This document shows positions 8,861 through 16,640 of a stretch of 64,000 bases of DNA, one piece after another. Location: NCBI GenBank assembly GCA_030705955.1, contig JAUZPL010000002.1:1-64000 (forward strand), written 5' to 3'. Each line of letters starts with the position of its first letter. Position 1 is the first letter of the stretch. The notes beneath the pieces are model-generated. The model did no database searches and was not told the DNA's origin. It worked only from the letters and a program-made list of their open reading frames with translations. Origin of the DNA: Bacillota bacterium. GTDB lineage: Bacteria; Bacillota; Bacilli; Bacillales; Cytobacillaceae. The translations under genes were made by a program, and so were the position numbers.

Positions 8861-9616
8861 ATGTTATCTACACAGCAACTAGCGGATTTACAAATACGAT
8901 TGTTAAAGGAAAAAAAAGAATTAGAACAGCATTTACAGCAAAATGACCATTTTGGATTGACACGTGCATTTGACCATGAGGCAATGGGGGAATTATCTAA
9001 TTATGATAACCACCCTGCTGACAATGGAACAGATCTTTACGAGCGTGAAAAGGACATTGCATTAAATGAACATTATGAACTCGAATTAAGCAATATAAAC
9101 CAGGCATTAGAGGCAATGCAAAATGGAACTTATGGTAAATGCGCAGTTTGTGGGGGGGAAATACCAATAGATAGATTAGAAGCACTCCCAAATACAATTT
9201 ACTGTAAAGAACACAGTCCTGATCAGGTTATTTCACATGATCGACCAGTTGAGGAAGGGGTATTAATGCCTCCATGGGGAAAATTTGATATGGATGATAA
9301 GAATGAGGATGTTGTTTTTGATGCAGAGGATTCCTGGCAATCAGTTGCGGAATGGGGCACATCGGAAACGCCTTCAGACTTAGCTTTTCCACAGGATGAA
9401 TATAATGACATTTATATTGAAGCCAATGAAAATGTTGGATATGTGGAGGATTATGAGAACTTTGTGGGGGTCGATATGTATGGGAAAAATAGTAAGGTCT
9501 ATCCAAACCCCCAGCATGAACATTATGAAGAAGAACTTGATGAAGAAGGAATTATGACAAGCTTTGGGGACTTACCAGCCTATGAACATGATCCATACGT
9601 TGACAATGATGATTGA
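8861..9616 (+). CDS. yteA: YteA-like protein with DksA/TraR zinc finger
   Basis: A 251-residue protein of the Bacillus YteA family. Residues 1-85 form a predicted coiled coil rich in Glu/Lys. A TraR/DksA C4-type finger follows with CAVCGGEIP near 92-100 and YCKEH near 114-118; the last position is His-containing rather than a full Cys4. The C-terminal half is acidic and aromatic (many DEY repeats), typical of the YteA group. The role is uncertain; members are annotated as sporulation or RNA-polymerase-associated proteins. GGGGG precedes ATG 8861 with good spacing. Confidence 0.85.
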   Translation: MLSTQQLADLQIRLLKEKKELEQHLQQNDHFGLTRAFDHEAMGELSNYDNHPADNGTDLYEREKDIALNEHYELELSNINQALEAMQNGTYGKCAVCGGEIPIDRLEALPNTIYCKEHSPDQVISHDRPVEEGVLMPPWGKFDMDDKNEDVVFDAEDSWQSVAEWGTSETPSDLAFPQDEYNDIYIEANENVGYVEDYENFVGVDMYGKNSKVYPNPQHEHYEEELDEEGIMTSFGDLPAYEHDPYVDNDD

Positions 9617-9623
9617 ATCTAAA

Positions 9624-9656
9624 TGAAAACAGCTTTCGACAGAAAGCTGTTTTCCA
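9624..9656. terminator. Bidirectional terminator
   Basis: A 12-bp stem, AAAACAGCTTTC with GAAAGCTGTTTT around GACA, ends yteA on plus and the small gene at 9661 on minus. Confidence 0.92.
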
Positions 9657-9660
9657 AAGG

Positions 9661-9870
9661 TTATTTTTGGGTATTCGTTTTGTTTAATGGAATATCTTCT
9701 CTATTTACATCATCAATGACAGCACCAATTTCACCTTCTGTATATGTGTCACTAACTTGTTCATGCGTGGTGGCGAGACCATTCGAAAGTGTGTCGTTTT
9801 TTTCATAATCACTCGTATCGAATGTACGTCCAGCTAGCTTCGTACTATCATTTGGAAGCTTTTTATTCAT
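9661..9870 (-). CDS. YozQ-like small protein (DUF4025)
   Basis: A 69-residue hydrophilic protein with a GLATTHEQVSDTYTEG centre (about 31-46), the recognisable core of the small YozQ/DUF4025 family found in spore-forming Bacillaceae. No membrane segment. AAAGGAGTG precedes ATG 9870. Function unknown. It is monocistronic and shares a terminator with the convergent yteA-like gene. Confidence 0.75.
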   Translation of the reverse strand: MNKKLPNDSTKLAGRTFDTSDYEKNDTLSNGLATTHEQVSDTYTEGEIGAVIDDVNREDIPLNKTNTQK

Positions 9871-9967
9871 TTGTTTGCACTCCTTTAACTTGTATTTTTA
9901 CAAACGTATTTTTTACAACTTCAAGGGAGATTACTCCCGTAAATATTTTAAAGTGGAGCTGATCGAA

Positions 9968-10111
9968 ATGAATCAAAAAAAAAATTTTCCATCAAGAAAT
10001 GAGTTAGACCAAGCCTATCATATGCTTCAAGACCAAATTACAAGAATTTCCGTTAAAGAGGAAGAGGAAATGATTGAAGAGGAAATAGTTAAAAGAGGTA
10101 AGTTCGAGTAA
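9968..10111 (+). CDS. Small acidic protein, 47 aa
   Basis: Begins MNQKKNFPSRNELDQAY and ends in a Glu-rich predicted helix. GGAG is 9 nt before ATG 9968. A GGGAG-ATTA-CTCCC palindrome lies upstream near 9925-9936. I do not recognise the family. It could be cotranscribed with the downstream cation transporter, about 110 bp away. Confidence 0.5.
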   Translation: MNQKKNFPSRNELDQAYHMLQDQITRISVKEEEEMIEEEIVKRGKFE

Positions 10112-10221
10112 CATGGATCAAACTATTTTTTTAAAAAATAACTGGTTGAAGCAGGTTTTCTCTAGACCCACCCATCATATATTTGATATGATTTCAGAAG
10201 AATTTACTGGGGTGGTATAAG

Positions 10222-11124
10222 ATGGAATTAGATATAAGGGAAACGATAGCAAAAAGATCCGCTTGGATTAGCTTAATAAGTAATACCGTTTTAACAATTG
10301 GGAAAGTTATTGTTGGCCTTTTTGGACATAGTGATGCGGTGTTTGCGGACGGTATTCATTCAGCAGCTGATGTTTTTGCTTCAGTTATCGTGTTGTTAGT
10401 GATTAGAATTTCTAGTAAGCCAGCTGACCAAGAGCATCCATATGGACATGGTAAGGCAGAGGTTATTGTTTCAGGTATTGTCGGAATTTTGTTATTTCTT
10501 GTTTCTATTTATGTAGTATACGAAGGAATAAGCGGGTTTTTTCATCAAGTTGAAACACCAAGCTTTTTGGCAATGGGGGCAGCCGTATTTTCCTTTATTG
10601 CAAAGCTACTTTTATTCCGAACATCATTGGCAGTAGCGAAGCAGAACAATAGCAAAGCACTTGAGGCAATAGCCTTTGATCATAAAGCTGATATATGGGC
10701 ATCAATAGCGGCTGCAATCGGTGTATTTATTTCTATTATTGGTGAATATTTAAATCTTCCGTTCTTACTTTATGGGGATAAGGCTGCCAGTATATTTGTT
10801 GCTTATTTAATCTTTAAAATATCAAAGGAAATGCTGACGGAATCCTTTGATATATTGTTGGAAAGAAATATAAATAGCAAGATGCTTCAAGATTATGTGG
10901 CAATCATTTCAGAATTTCCTGAAGTAAAACGGATTGACAGAATTAGGGGAAGAGAACATGGACATTATATTTTAGTTGATTTGCGAATTTCAATTGATCA
11001 TTCGATGACAATAAAAGAAGGCCATGACCTATCAAAGGCAATAAAGCAAAGGCTTATAAAGAAATTTGACAACATTGAAGAGGTGTTAATTCATTTAAAT
11101 CCTTACTACCGAGAAATTCCATAA
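10222..11124 (+). CDS. Cation diffusion facilitator (CDF) metal exporter
   Basis: A 300-residue inner-membrane metal/proton antiporter. It has six TM helices and the CDF metal-site signatures: FADGIHSAADVFAS (about 43-56), HPYGHGKAE (about 72-80) and the second TM site DHKADIWAS (about 152-160). A cytosolic C-terminal dimerisation domain follows. Probable substrates are Zn, Fe, Mn or Co; the His/Asp pattern fits the broad FieF/YdfM-like group. GGGGTGG precedes ATG 10222. Confidence 0.92.
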   Translation: MELDIRETIAKRSAWISLISNTVLTIGKVIVGLFGHSDAVFADGIHSAADVFASVIVLLVIRISSKPADQEHPYGHGKAEVIVSGIVGILLFLVSIYVVYEGISGFFHQVETPSFLAMGAAVFSFIAKLLLFRTSLAVAKQNNSKALEAIAFDHKADIWASIAAAIGVFISIIGEYLNLPFLLYGDKAASIFVAYLIFKISKEMLTESFDILLERNINSKMLQDYVAIISEFPEVKRIDRIRGREHGHYILVDLRISIDHSMTIKEGHDLSKAIKQRLIKKFDNIEEVLIHLNPYYREIP

Positions 11125-11206
11125 AAAAACAAGGTTTGTACTTTCGTGAATTTGGGTTTATGATAATGATGGATTACATTTTCTTGTTGTAAAGGGGTTG
11201 ATATTT

Positions 11207-11326
11207 TTGAGTTATCCGATAGACCCGGACCCTAGTAGGCAGGGGGAAGTCAATATCTTAGATTTGATTGAATTGGTTTCTGCAAGAATATCAGCTCGAA
11301 AAGGTAGGATGGCTTCCTCGGGATAA
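11207..11326 (+). CDS. Possible small protein upstream of corA, 39 aa
   Basis: TTG start at 11207 preceded by AAAGGGG (11191-11197). The product starts MSYPIDPDPSRQGEV and has a basic tail (SARISARKGRMASSG). Its stop lies 19 nt before the corA start, so the two are probably cotranscribed. No family is recognised. It may be a real micropeptide or only a translated leader. Confidence 0.4.
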   Translation: MSYPIDPDPSRQGEVNILDLIELVSARISARKGRMASSG

Positions 11327-11344
11327 AGTGAGGAGGTTTTGAAA

Positions 11345-12283
11345 ATGATTGAGATTTTTAAAAGTAATGATGATAAAACTTTACAAATGATTGAAACCAT
11401 TACAAAAGGCTGCTGGGTGAATATGTATTCCCCAACAGAAGAAGAAATTAACCGTTTAGCAGCAGATGCTCAAATCTCAGTGGATTTAATTAAGGATGCT
11501 TTGGACGATGAAGAACGCCCAAGGATCGAAAGAGATGAAGATCAAGTATATATTATTGTTGACTATCCTTATATTACCCACGATGATTCAGGATTCCCTA
11601 TATACGAAACGATCCCAATTGGAATTGTTTTAACAGATGACTGCATCATTACCGTTTCATTAAAGGACACGCCAATCCTTGGGGATTTTAAAAGTAACAA
11701 AATAAAAGAGCTTTTTACTTTTAAGAAAACAAGGTTTGCATTACAAATTCTTTTCGCTATTTCTTCTTACTATTTGAGATATTTAAAACAAATTAATAAA
11801 AAGACCAACGATATAGAACATGAACTGCACCAATCGATGAAAAATAAGGAATTATATGCTTTTCTATCACTAGAAAAAAGTCTTGTCTATTTCACAACAT
11901 CCTTAAAGTCCAATAAAGTGGTATTGGATAAAATTCTTCGTTTTAATTATATTAAAATGTATGATGAAGATAAGGACCTACTCGAGGATGTAATTATTGA
12001 AAATACTCAAGCAATTGAAATGGCAGAAACATACAGCTCCATTTTGAGTGGTATGATGGATGCTTTTGCCTCCATTATTTCAAATAATTTAAATATTGTT
12101 ATGAAGTTTTTAACCTCTATAACAATCGTTCTCTCTTTCCCAACGATGGTGGCAAGCTTTTATGGAATGAATGTTAATATACCATTCCAGCATAGTCCAC
12201 ATGCCTTTCTAATCACCATTTTGCTTTCTTTATTTTTAACAAGCTCAGCAGCACTTATTTTCTGGAAAAGGAAATACTTTTAA
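11345..12283 (+). CDS. corA: CorA-family magnesium/divalent-cation channel
   Basis: A 312-residue CorA-type channel. A large N-terminal cytosolic domain with a long stalk helix (about residues 120-250) leads to two C-terminal TM helices. The signature loop YGMNVNIP between them (near 277-284) contains the GMN motif required for cation selection. ATG 11345 is favoured over TTG 11339 because AGGAGG at 11331-11336 is 8 nt from the ATG. It resembles B. subtilis YfjQ. No M-box riboswitch is visible. Confidence 0.93.
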   Translation: MIEIFKSNDDKTLQMIETITKGCWVNMYSPTEEEINRLAADAQISVDLIKDALDDEERPRIERDEDQVYIIVDYPYITHDDSGFPIYETIPIGIVLTDDCIITVSLKDTPILGDFKSNKIKELFTFKKTRFALQILFAISSYYLRYLKQINKKTNDIEHELHQSMKNKELYAFLSLEKSLVYFTTSLKSNKVVLDKILRFNYIKMYDEDKDLLEDVIIENTQAIEMAETYSSILSGMMDAFASIISNNLNIVMKFLTSITIVLSFPTMVASFYGMNVNIPFQHSPHAFLITILLSLFLTSSAALIFWKRKYF

Positions 12284-12318
12284 TGACCAGTCTTAATACA
12301 GGCTGGTTTTTTATTTAG
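12284..12318 (+). terminator. Intrinsic terminator of corA
   Basis: ACCAGTCT and AGGCTGGT form an 8-bp stem (one G-U pair), followed by TTTTTTA. Confidence 0.88.
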
Positions 12319-12411
12319 ATAGTACCTACATATTTTAAGACACTAAATGAAAATCTAATAATGAGAAAAAAATGAAAATAGTCGTGAACTAGAGAAAGGT
12401 GGTCCATAAAC

Positions 12412-12918
12412 ATGCATATATTATTGGCTGCTTTTCTTGGTGTCATTGGTATATTTAAAATTGATTGGCGCAATTGGAGACTATATCATACAACGGTCCT
12501 TTATATGGTCTGCTGTAATTTGCTATATAACGTTCTATGTGTGGATAAATATTTATGGAAATATCATGCGGACTTTTTGATACAGCACAAAACGACAGAA
12601 CTTATTTATTCTTTTTTCATATTGCCATTAACAGCGTTACTATTTCTTTCAAACTTTCCACATACAGAAGGACATATGTCAAAAAAAATCTGGTATATCT
12701 TAAAATGGATTTTCATCTCCCTTGCTGTAGAAACTATATATGTCAAATTAGGCAGGCTGGAATTAATGAATGGATATAAGTTTTGGATGGAGCCATTTTT
12801 TTATTTAGCTATGTACTTTATGCTAAAGCTTCATCAAAGTCGTCCATTGCTAACATATGGGCTATCCATAGTCATTATTGCCATTTTATTAAGAGCCTTT
12901 CATATTCCCATTAGGTAA
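12412..12918 (+). CDS. CBO0543-like membrane protein
   Basis: A 168-residue polytopic membrane protein with about five hydrophobic helices. Conserved-looking parts are the start MHILLAAFLGVIGIFKIDW, YNVLCVDKYLW near 40-50 and the IYVKLGRLELMNGYKFW segment near 107-124. These match the Firmicutes CBO0543 family, whose function is unknown. AAAGGTGG lies upstream of ATG 12412. It is monocistronic. Confidence 0.75.
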   Translation: MHILLAAFLGVIGIFKIDWRNWRLYHTTVLYMVCCNLLYNVLCVDKYLWKYHADFLIQHKTTELIYSFFILPLTALLFLSNFPHTEGHMSKKIWYILKWIFISLAVETIYVKLGRLELMNGYKFWMEPFFYLAMYFMLKLHQSRPLLTYGLSIVIIAILLRAFHIPIR

Positions 12919-13060
12919 AAGATAGAAAAAAGGGTATGATAGTATTATCTGTTCTAAAGATAAGCAATCAGGTCTTCACTAGTGTAATAAGGCAACTAAG
13001 CAATTGCTATATTAAGGCCAGAGTCTAAACTTTCTTTATAAATATAAGGAGTGAAATGGA

Positions 13061-13468
13061 ATGAAATCATTTGTAGTTAGTTTTCATCAAGAAGATCATG
13101 TAGATACAATGCAAATTCAAAAGCTAAATGAAGAGGATTTTGGAAAGGCAACAGAAGGAGGAACAAGACATTTATTTGAATTAGATACGAATATTGGCTT
13201 TTTTGTATTCTTTGACGCTGAAGATAAGGATGGGGTGGTTTCCTATCTTGCATTGCAATATGAAGAAGAGAATGAGGACCCAAGTGCCTGCTATTCATTC
13301 CGTTTAGAGGACTTTTATGAATTTATGGCACTGTATTTAAATGACCTCGAATTTAGTGGGGAAGTGGACGAGGATGAGGAAGAAGAAGAAGAAGAATATG
13401 GTCCTATTCATCATCTTGCCCACCTTTTATTCCATATCGTTGAAGAAGGAAAAGATATTGAAGCATAA
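13061..13468 (+). CDS. Acidic cytosolic protein of unknown function, 135 aa
   Basis: A soluble protein with a very acidic C-terminal stretch (DEDEEEEEEEY near 110-120) followed by HHLAHLLFHIVEEGKDIEA. No signal peptide, TM helix or catalytic motif is visible. The ribosome binding site AAGGAGTG precedes ATG 13061. A terminator follows, so it is monocistronic. I do not recognise the family with confidence. Confidence 0.75.
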   Translation: MKSFVVSFHQEDHVDTMQIQKLNEEDFGKATEGGTRHLFELDTNIGFFVFFDAEDKDGVVSYLALQYEEENEDPSACYSFRLEDFYEFMALYLNDLEFSGEVDEDEEEEEEEYGPIHHLAHLLFHIVEEGKDIEA

Positions 13469-13469
13469 G

Positions 13470-13497
13470 AAGAGCAGGATTTCCTGCTCTTTTGCTA
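13470..13497 (+). terminator. Intrinsic terminator
   Basis: AGAGCAGG and CCTGCTCT form a perfect 8-bp stem with a 4-nt ATTT loop, followed by TTTGC. Confidence 0.88.
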
Positions 13498-13534
13498 TGA
13501 TATAGGTAACTTAAAAGGTTAGGAGATATCAAAC

Positions 13535-14368
13535 TTGAATGAACGTGACATAAAACGGATTTGGACAGTCCAACCACAGAAAGTAAGCTCTATTCATAAG
13601 GTTGGAATGGTATTGGATCCAAGTAATTGGAAGGAATTTGATCCTTTTTTATTTTTAGCAGAGGACTGGTTTGAAAAGGGAACCTTTGATTTTCATCCAC
13701 ACCGTGGAATTGAAACCGTCACTTATGTAATTGAAGGGAAATTGGAGCATTACGATAATAAAGCTGGAAAGGGTGAGCTTTTACCTGGTGACGTTCAATG
13801 GATGACAGCAGGTAGAGGAGTTATTCATATTGAAGATCCAGCAGAAGGTGAGCTTGTCCACTCATTGCAGCTTTGGGTAAATTTGCCGCGCTCACACAAA
13901 ATGACAGACCCGCGTTATCAAAATCTTCAGAGTAAGGACATGCCAGTTCGAATGGAGAACGGTGCTGTAATCCGTATTTTTTCAGGTTTGTCAAAAGGGA
14001 TTAAAGCTAATACAAAAAATGTTGTACCCGTTACGATGGTGGAAATGACACTGGAGGAAGATGCTGTTATTACACAAGATCTTCCAGGTGAGTATAATGG
14101 CTTTATTTATGTATTAGAAGGAAACGGACGTTTTGGCAGTAGTGAAACAGAGGCACAAAAGGGTCAAGTCTTATTGCTAGGGAATGGTGTGTCTGGAGAA
14201 GAAAGTCAAATAACTATACGTGCAAAAGGAGAAGGGCTTCGAGCACTATTATATGCGGGCAAACCATTGCATGAACCTGTAGTGGCGAGGGGGCCGTTTG
14301 TGATGAACACCGAGGAGGAAATACGCGAGGCTTACCGGGATTATATGGAGGGAAAGTTTGTAGAATAA
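13535..14368 (+). CDS. Pirin-family cupin protein
   Basis: A 277-residue bicupin of the pirin family; members include quercetin dioxygenases and redox-responsive proteins. The N-terminal cupin contains the metal-ligand segment FHPHRGIETVTYV (about 50-62) and the second ligand segment GRGVIHIEDP (about 91-100), so the 3-His/1-Glu site appears intact. A second cupin occupies about 165-255. Start is TTG 13535 with AGGAG 9 nt upstream; the nearby ATG is out of frame. It is monocistronic with its own terminator. Physiological substrate unknown. Confidence 0.88.
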   Translation: MNERDIKRIWTVQPQKVSSIHKVGMVLDPSNWKEFDPFLFLAEDWFEKGTFDFHPHRGIETVTYVIEGKLEHYDNKAGKGELLPGDVQWMTAGRGVIHIEDPAEGELVHSLQLWVNLPRSHKMTDPRYQNLQSKDMPVRMENGAVIRIFSGLSKGIKANTKNVVPVTMVEMTLEEDAVITQDLPGEYNGFIYVLEGNGRFGSSETEAQKGQVLLLGNGVSGEESQITIRAKGEGLRALLYAGKPLHEPVVARGPFVMNTEEEIREAYRDYMEGKFVE

Positions 14369-14381
14369 TGGTTAGTTTTAA

Positions 14382-14414
14382 AAGCATACCCACAGAAGGG
14401 TATGCATTTTTTCT
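14382..14414 (+). terminator. Intrinsic terminator of the pirin gene
   Basis: GCATACCC and GGGTATGC form a perfect 8-bp stem, followed by ATTTTTTC. Confidence 0.92.
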
Positions 14415-14484
14415 TTAAAAGATATCACATATTTTTCTCCTTCTTTCAATAAGTTGTACAAGAAAGGAAAATAGGTGAAACTGA

Positions 14485-15204
14485 ATGCGAAAAGACCTTG
14501 GCTTTTTATGGGATATAGTATTTTACTTTTTACTTCCTATAATCCTCTGGGAAATTGGACGAGAGTATTTACCAGATTATATCGCTATGATTATATCATC
14601 GTTACCGGGGATATTTTATAGCTTTCAAAGATGGTTTCAAACAGGTAAGCTGTATTTTACAAGAGTTTTCCTTCTCATAAATATAGTAGCTGAACTATCT
14701 ATCGATTTACTGTCAGGGTCTGCCTTGCAGCTGCTTTGGAATACAGCCTTCTACTCACTCGTGTTATGTTTTATATATTTAGTAAGTTGTATTCTTAATA
14801 AGCCGCTATTTTTGTACTTTTCGTTGGACCTGCTGGTTCAGCAAGGGTATGATAGACAACTATCAAAAGAAGTATTTGTAGAAAAAGCCGCATTAAGTGT
14901 TCTGAAAAAATTAACCTTTATCAACGGTCTTCGGGAATTGATATATGCAATGACCTTAATGCACCAAATAAAAATAATGGGAGTAGGGGTCTATACCTTT
15001 AGTATTTTATTAGATCAGCTCTTTACCTTTCTCATTTCCGTCATTTCTATGATAGGTTTTATCTATTTATATAAGCTATTAAACGAAATAAAATTAGTGA
15101 AAAAAATAGGAAAACCCGCAAGAGGAATGCAAAAAAGGGCATTTATACACTGGTGCTATTTTTACTTTGAACGGTGTTTTTTTTTCTACTCAAATAACAG
15201 TTAG
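14485..15204 (+). CDS. VC0807-like multi-pass membrane protein
   Basis: A 239-residue membrane protein with about six hydrophobic helices. The start WDIVFYFLLPIILWEIGREY and an SLPGIFYSFQRW loop resemble the VC0807/DUF3159 family; function unknown. The last 25 residues are unlike a family end: they include WCYFYFERCFFFYS and are encoded by a T-rich stretch that could form a hairpin plus T-run near 15130-15185. A 3' frameshift or a terminator lying inside the frame is possible. Confidence 0.65.
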   Translation: MRKDLGFLWDIVFYFLLPIILWEIGREYLPDYIAMIISSLPGIFYSFQRWFQTGKLYFTRVFLLINIVAELSIDLLSGSALQLLWNTAFYSLVLCFIYLVSCILNKPLFLYFSLDLLVQQGYDRQLSKEVFVEKAALSVLKKLTFINGLRELIYAMTLMHQIKIMGVGVYTFSILLDQLFTFLISVISMIGFIYLYKLLNEIKLVKKIGKPARGMQKRAFIHWCYFYFERCFFFYSNNS

Positions 15205-15267
15205 TTTTGAAAAAATAAAATATAAAAATAATTGTAAAAAAAATGCAGATTATTATTTAATTTCATG

Positions 15268-15273
15268 TATAAT
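15268..15273 (+). promoter_or_regulatory. Extended -10 element before the diguanylate cyclase gene
   Basis: TATAAT at 15268-15273 is preceded by TG (TGTATAAT), an extended -10. No good -35 is visible. It lies about 55 nt before the start codon. Confidence 0.45.
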
Positions 15274-15327
15274 AAGGAATATATAACCAATTTATTTATC
15301 CGATTATACTAGAGGTGTAGTTTTAAG

Positions 15328-16530
15328 ATGAATCGTATGGTAAAAAGGGCCTCATTTTTAATCATGCTCTACCTTATTTGTATAATAGGTCTTTTTTCAT
15401 TAGCCATTGCCGCGAAAGAACTTCTTGGAATAAATAATCAGATTATGAATCTCGAATTGCTAATGATAGCTGCATTGTTTTTAATATTTTCCCCTTGGAG
15501 GGTTTCACTTCCAAGCGGTGCAAGCTGGAGACCAGGTATTGCATTTATTTTATTTTCGATATTATACTTTGATTTTAAATTAGTTATTTTGGTTGCTGTC
15601 CCGGGAATGATTTTGAGCCTAAAGGGTAAAAAGGCATTTTTATTTGAGTTTCTTCTAACTATTGGCCATTTATCTTTAGGGATTTATGCAGCTGGCTTTA
15701 TTTTTAGGCTTTTAGAAAAACATTTTACACCTTCAATTTACTCTTATTTGGCTATAACAGTTTGTATGATTGTCCACTTCTGTGTCAACCGGTTTGTTGC
15801 GGCACTTATTGTTTCTTTCAAGAAGAGGAAAAATTTTATACATCAAGTTATATTGGTTAAAATTGATTTAAATTGGGGATACACCTGTGTCTATATACTA
15901 GGTATTATAATGTTTCTTACTTTTAGAGTTTATAATATTCCTGGCCTTCTTTTAGTAACCTTTTTATTAATTACTCTATATAAATCTGTTACATATTATA
16001 ACAAGTTAAAAGTTATAGAGAAAAAAGTGTATACTGATTGCCTTACAAATGCGGAAAATAGGACATCATGGGAAGAATTTGTAAAGCATGTTGATACTAA
16101 AGGACATTATAAATCTGGAATTGTATTCATGTTGGATTTAGATCATTTTAAAATCATTAATGATACATATGGACATGACTTTGGAGATCAAATTCTTCAG
16201 GAGTTTGTTAGTTTTATGAAAAGGGAATTAAGAAAAGGATATAGGCTTTTTCGATATGGTGGGGATGAATTTATTTTATTTGTCCAATCTTCAGAGGAAG
16301 AATACGGAACCATTTGTGAAAATATCCGAGCAATCCTTACAACTCAAAATAGCATTTGGAAGCAAAAAGGACTTCCTGTTTCCATTAGCTTTGGAAATGC
16401 CTTTTATTCAAAACATAATACTATTGCAAATATTGTTCGAAATGCGGATAAATTAATGTATTTGAACAAATTTGAAAAAAAAAAATTAGAAAAGCCTCAT
16501 TATAATAAAAGTAAAAAAGCACTGATGTGA
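15328..16530 (+). CDS. Membrane-bound diguanylate cyclase (GGDEF)
   Basis: A 400-residue protein. Six to seven TM helices fill residues 1-220 and a GGDEF domain occupies about 230-395. The nucleotide/metal site DLDHFKIINDTYGHDFGDQIL and the active-site RYGGDEFILF are intact, so c-di-GMP synthesis from GTP is expected. The inhibitory I-site RxxD five residues upstream of GGDEF reads RKGY, so product inhibition is probably absent. AGAGGTG precedes ATG 15328. It probably feeds c-di-GMP into motility or matrix control; the sensed signal is unknown. Confidence 0.93.
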   Translation: MNRMVKRASFLIMLYLICIIGLFSLAIAAKELLGINNQIMNLELLMIAALFLIFSPWRVSLPSGASWRPGIAFILFSILYFDFKLVILVAVPGMILSLKGKKAFLFEFLLTIGHLSLGIYAAGFIFRLLEKHFTPSIYSYLAITVCMIVHFCVNRFVAALIVSFKKRKNFIHQVILVKIDLNWGYTCVYILGIIMFLTFRVYNIPGLLLVTFLLITLYKSVTYYNKLKVIEKKVYTDCLTNAENRTSWEEFVKHVDTKGHYKSGIVFMLDLDHFKIINDTYGHDFGDQILQEFVSFMKRELRKGYRLFRYGGDEFILFVQSSEEEYGTICENIRAILTTQNSIWKQKGLPVSISFGNAFYSKHNTIANIVRNADKLMYLNKFEKKKLEKPHYNKSKKALM

Positions 16531-16546
16531 CAGTGCTTTTTTTGGT
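16512..16546 (+). terminator. Intrinsic terminator of the GGDEF gene
   Basis: AAAGCACTG and CAGTGCTTT form a 9-bp stem, followed by seven Ts. It overlaps the stop codon. Confidence 0.92.
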
Positions 16547-16587
16547 TAATCAAAATTTATATCCATAAATTTTGAACGCATAAGTGC

Positions 16588-16637
16588 AACTAGGCAATCG
16601 CCAGCGCTAAGGCTTGGCGATTGCCTAGTTTTCTTTA
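16588..16637. repeat. 16-bp perfect inverted repeat between convergent genes
   Basis: The arms at 16588-16603 and 16615-16630 (AACTAGGCAATCGCCA and its complement) are perfectly paired around an 11-nt loop. TTCTTT follows on plus and no T-run on minus. It could be a second plus-strand terminator or a transcript-end structure for the minus-strand MFS gene. Confidence 0.7.
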
Positions 16638-16640
16638 ATA

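Noticed and set aside
9228-9506. His/Pro-rich frame on the minus strand inside the yteA-like gene
   Set aside because: It is a shadow of the acidic Asp/Glu-rich coding sequence on plus and has no ribosome binding site.
10113-10220. 35-codon frame between the small acidic gene and the CDF transporter
   Set aside because: The only upstream AGAGG is too far from the ATG, and its end overlaps the transporter ribosome binding site. No family resemblance.
13130-13300. His/Leu-rich frame opposite the 135-aa acidic protein
   Set aside because: It mirrors the acidic codons on plus and has no start signal.
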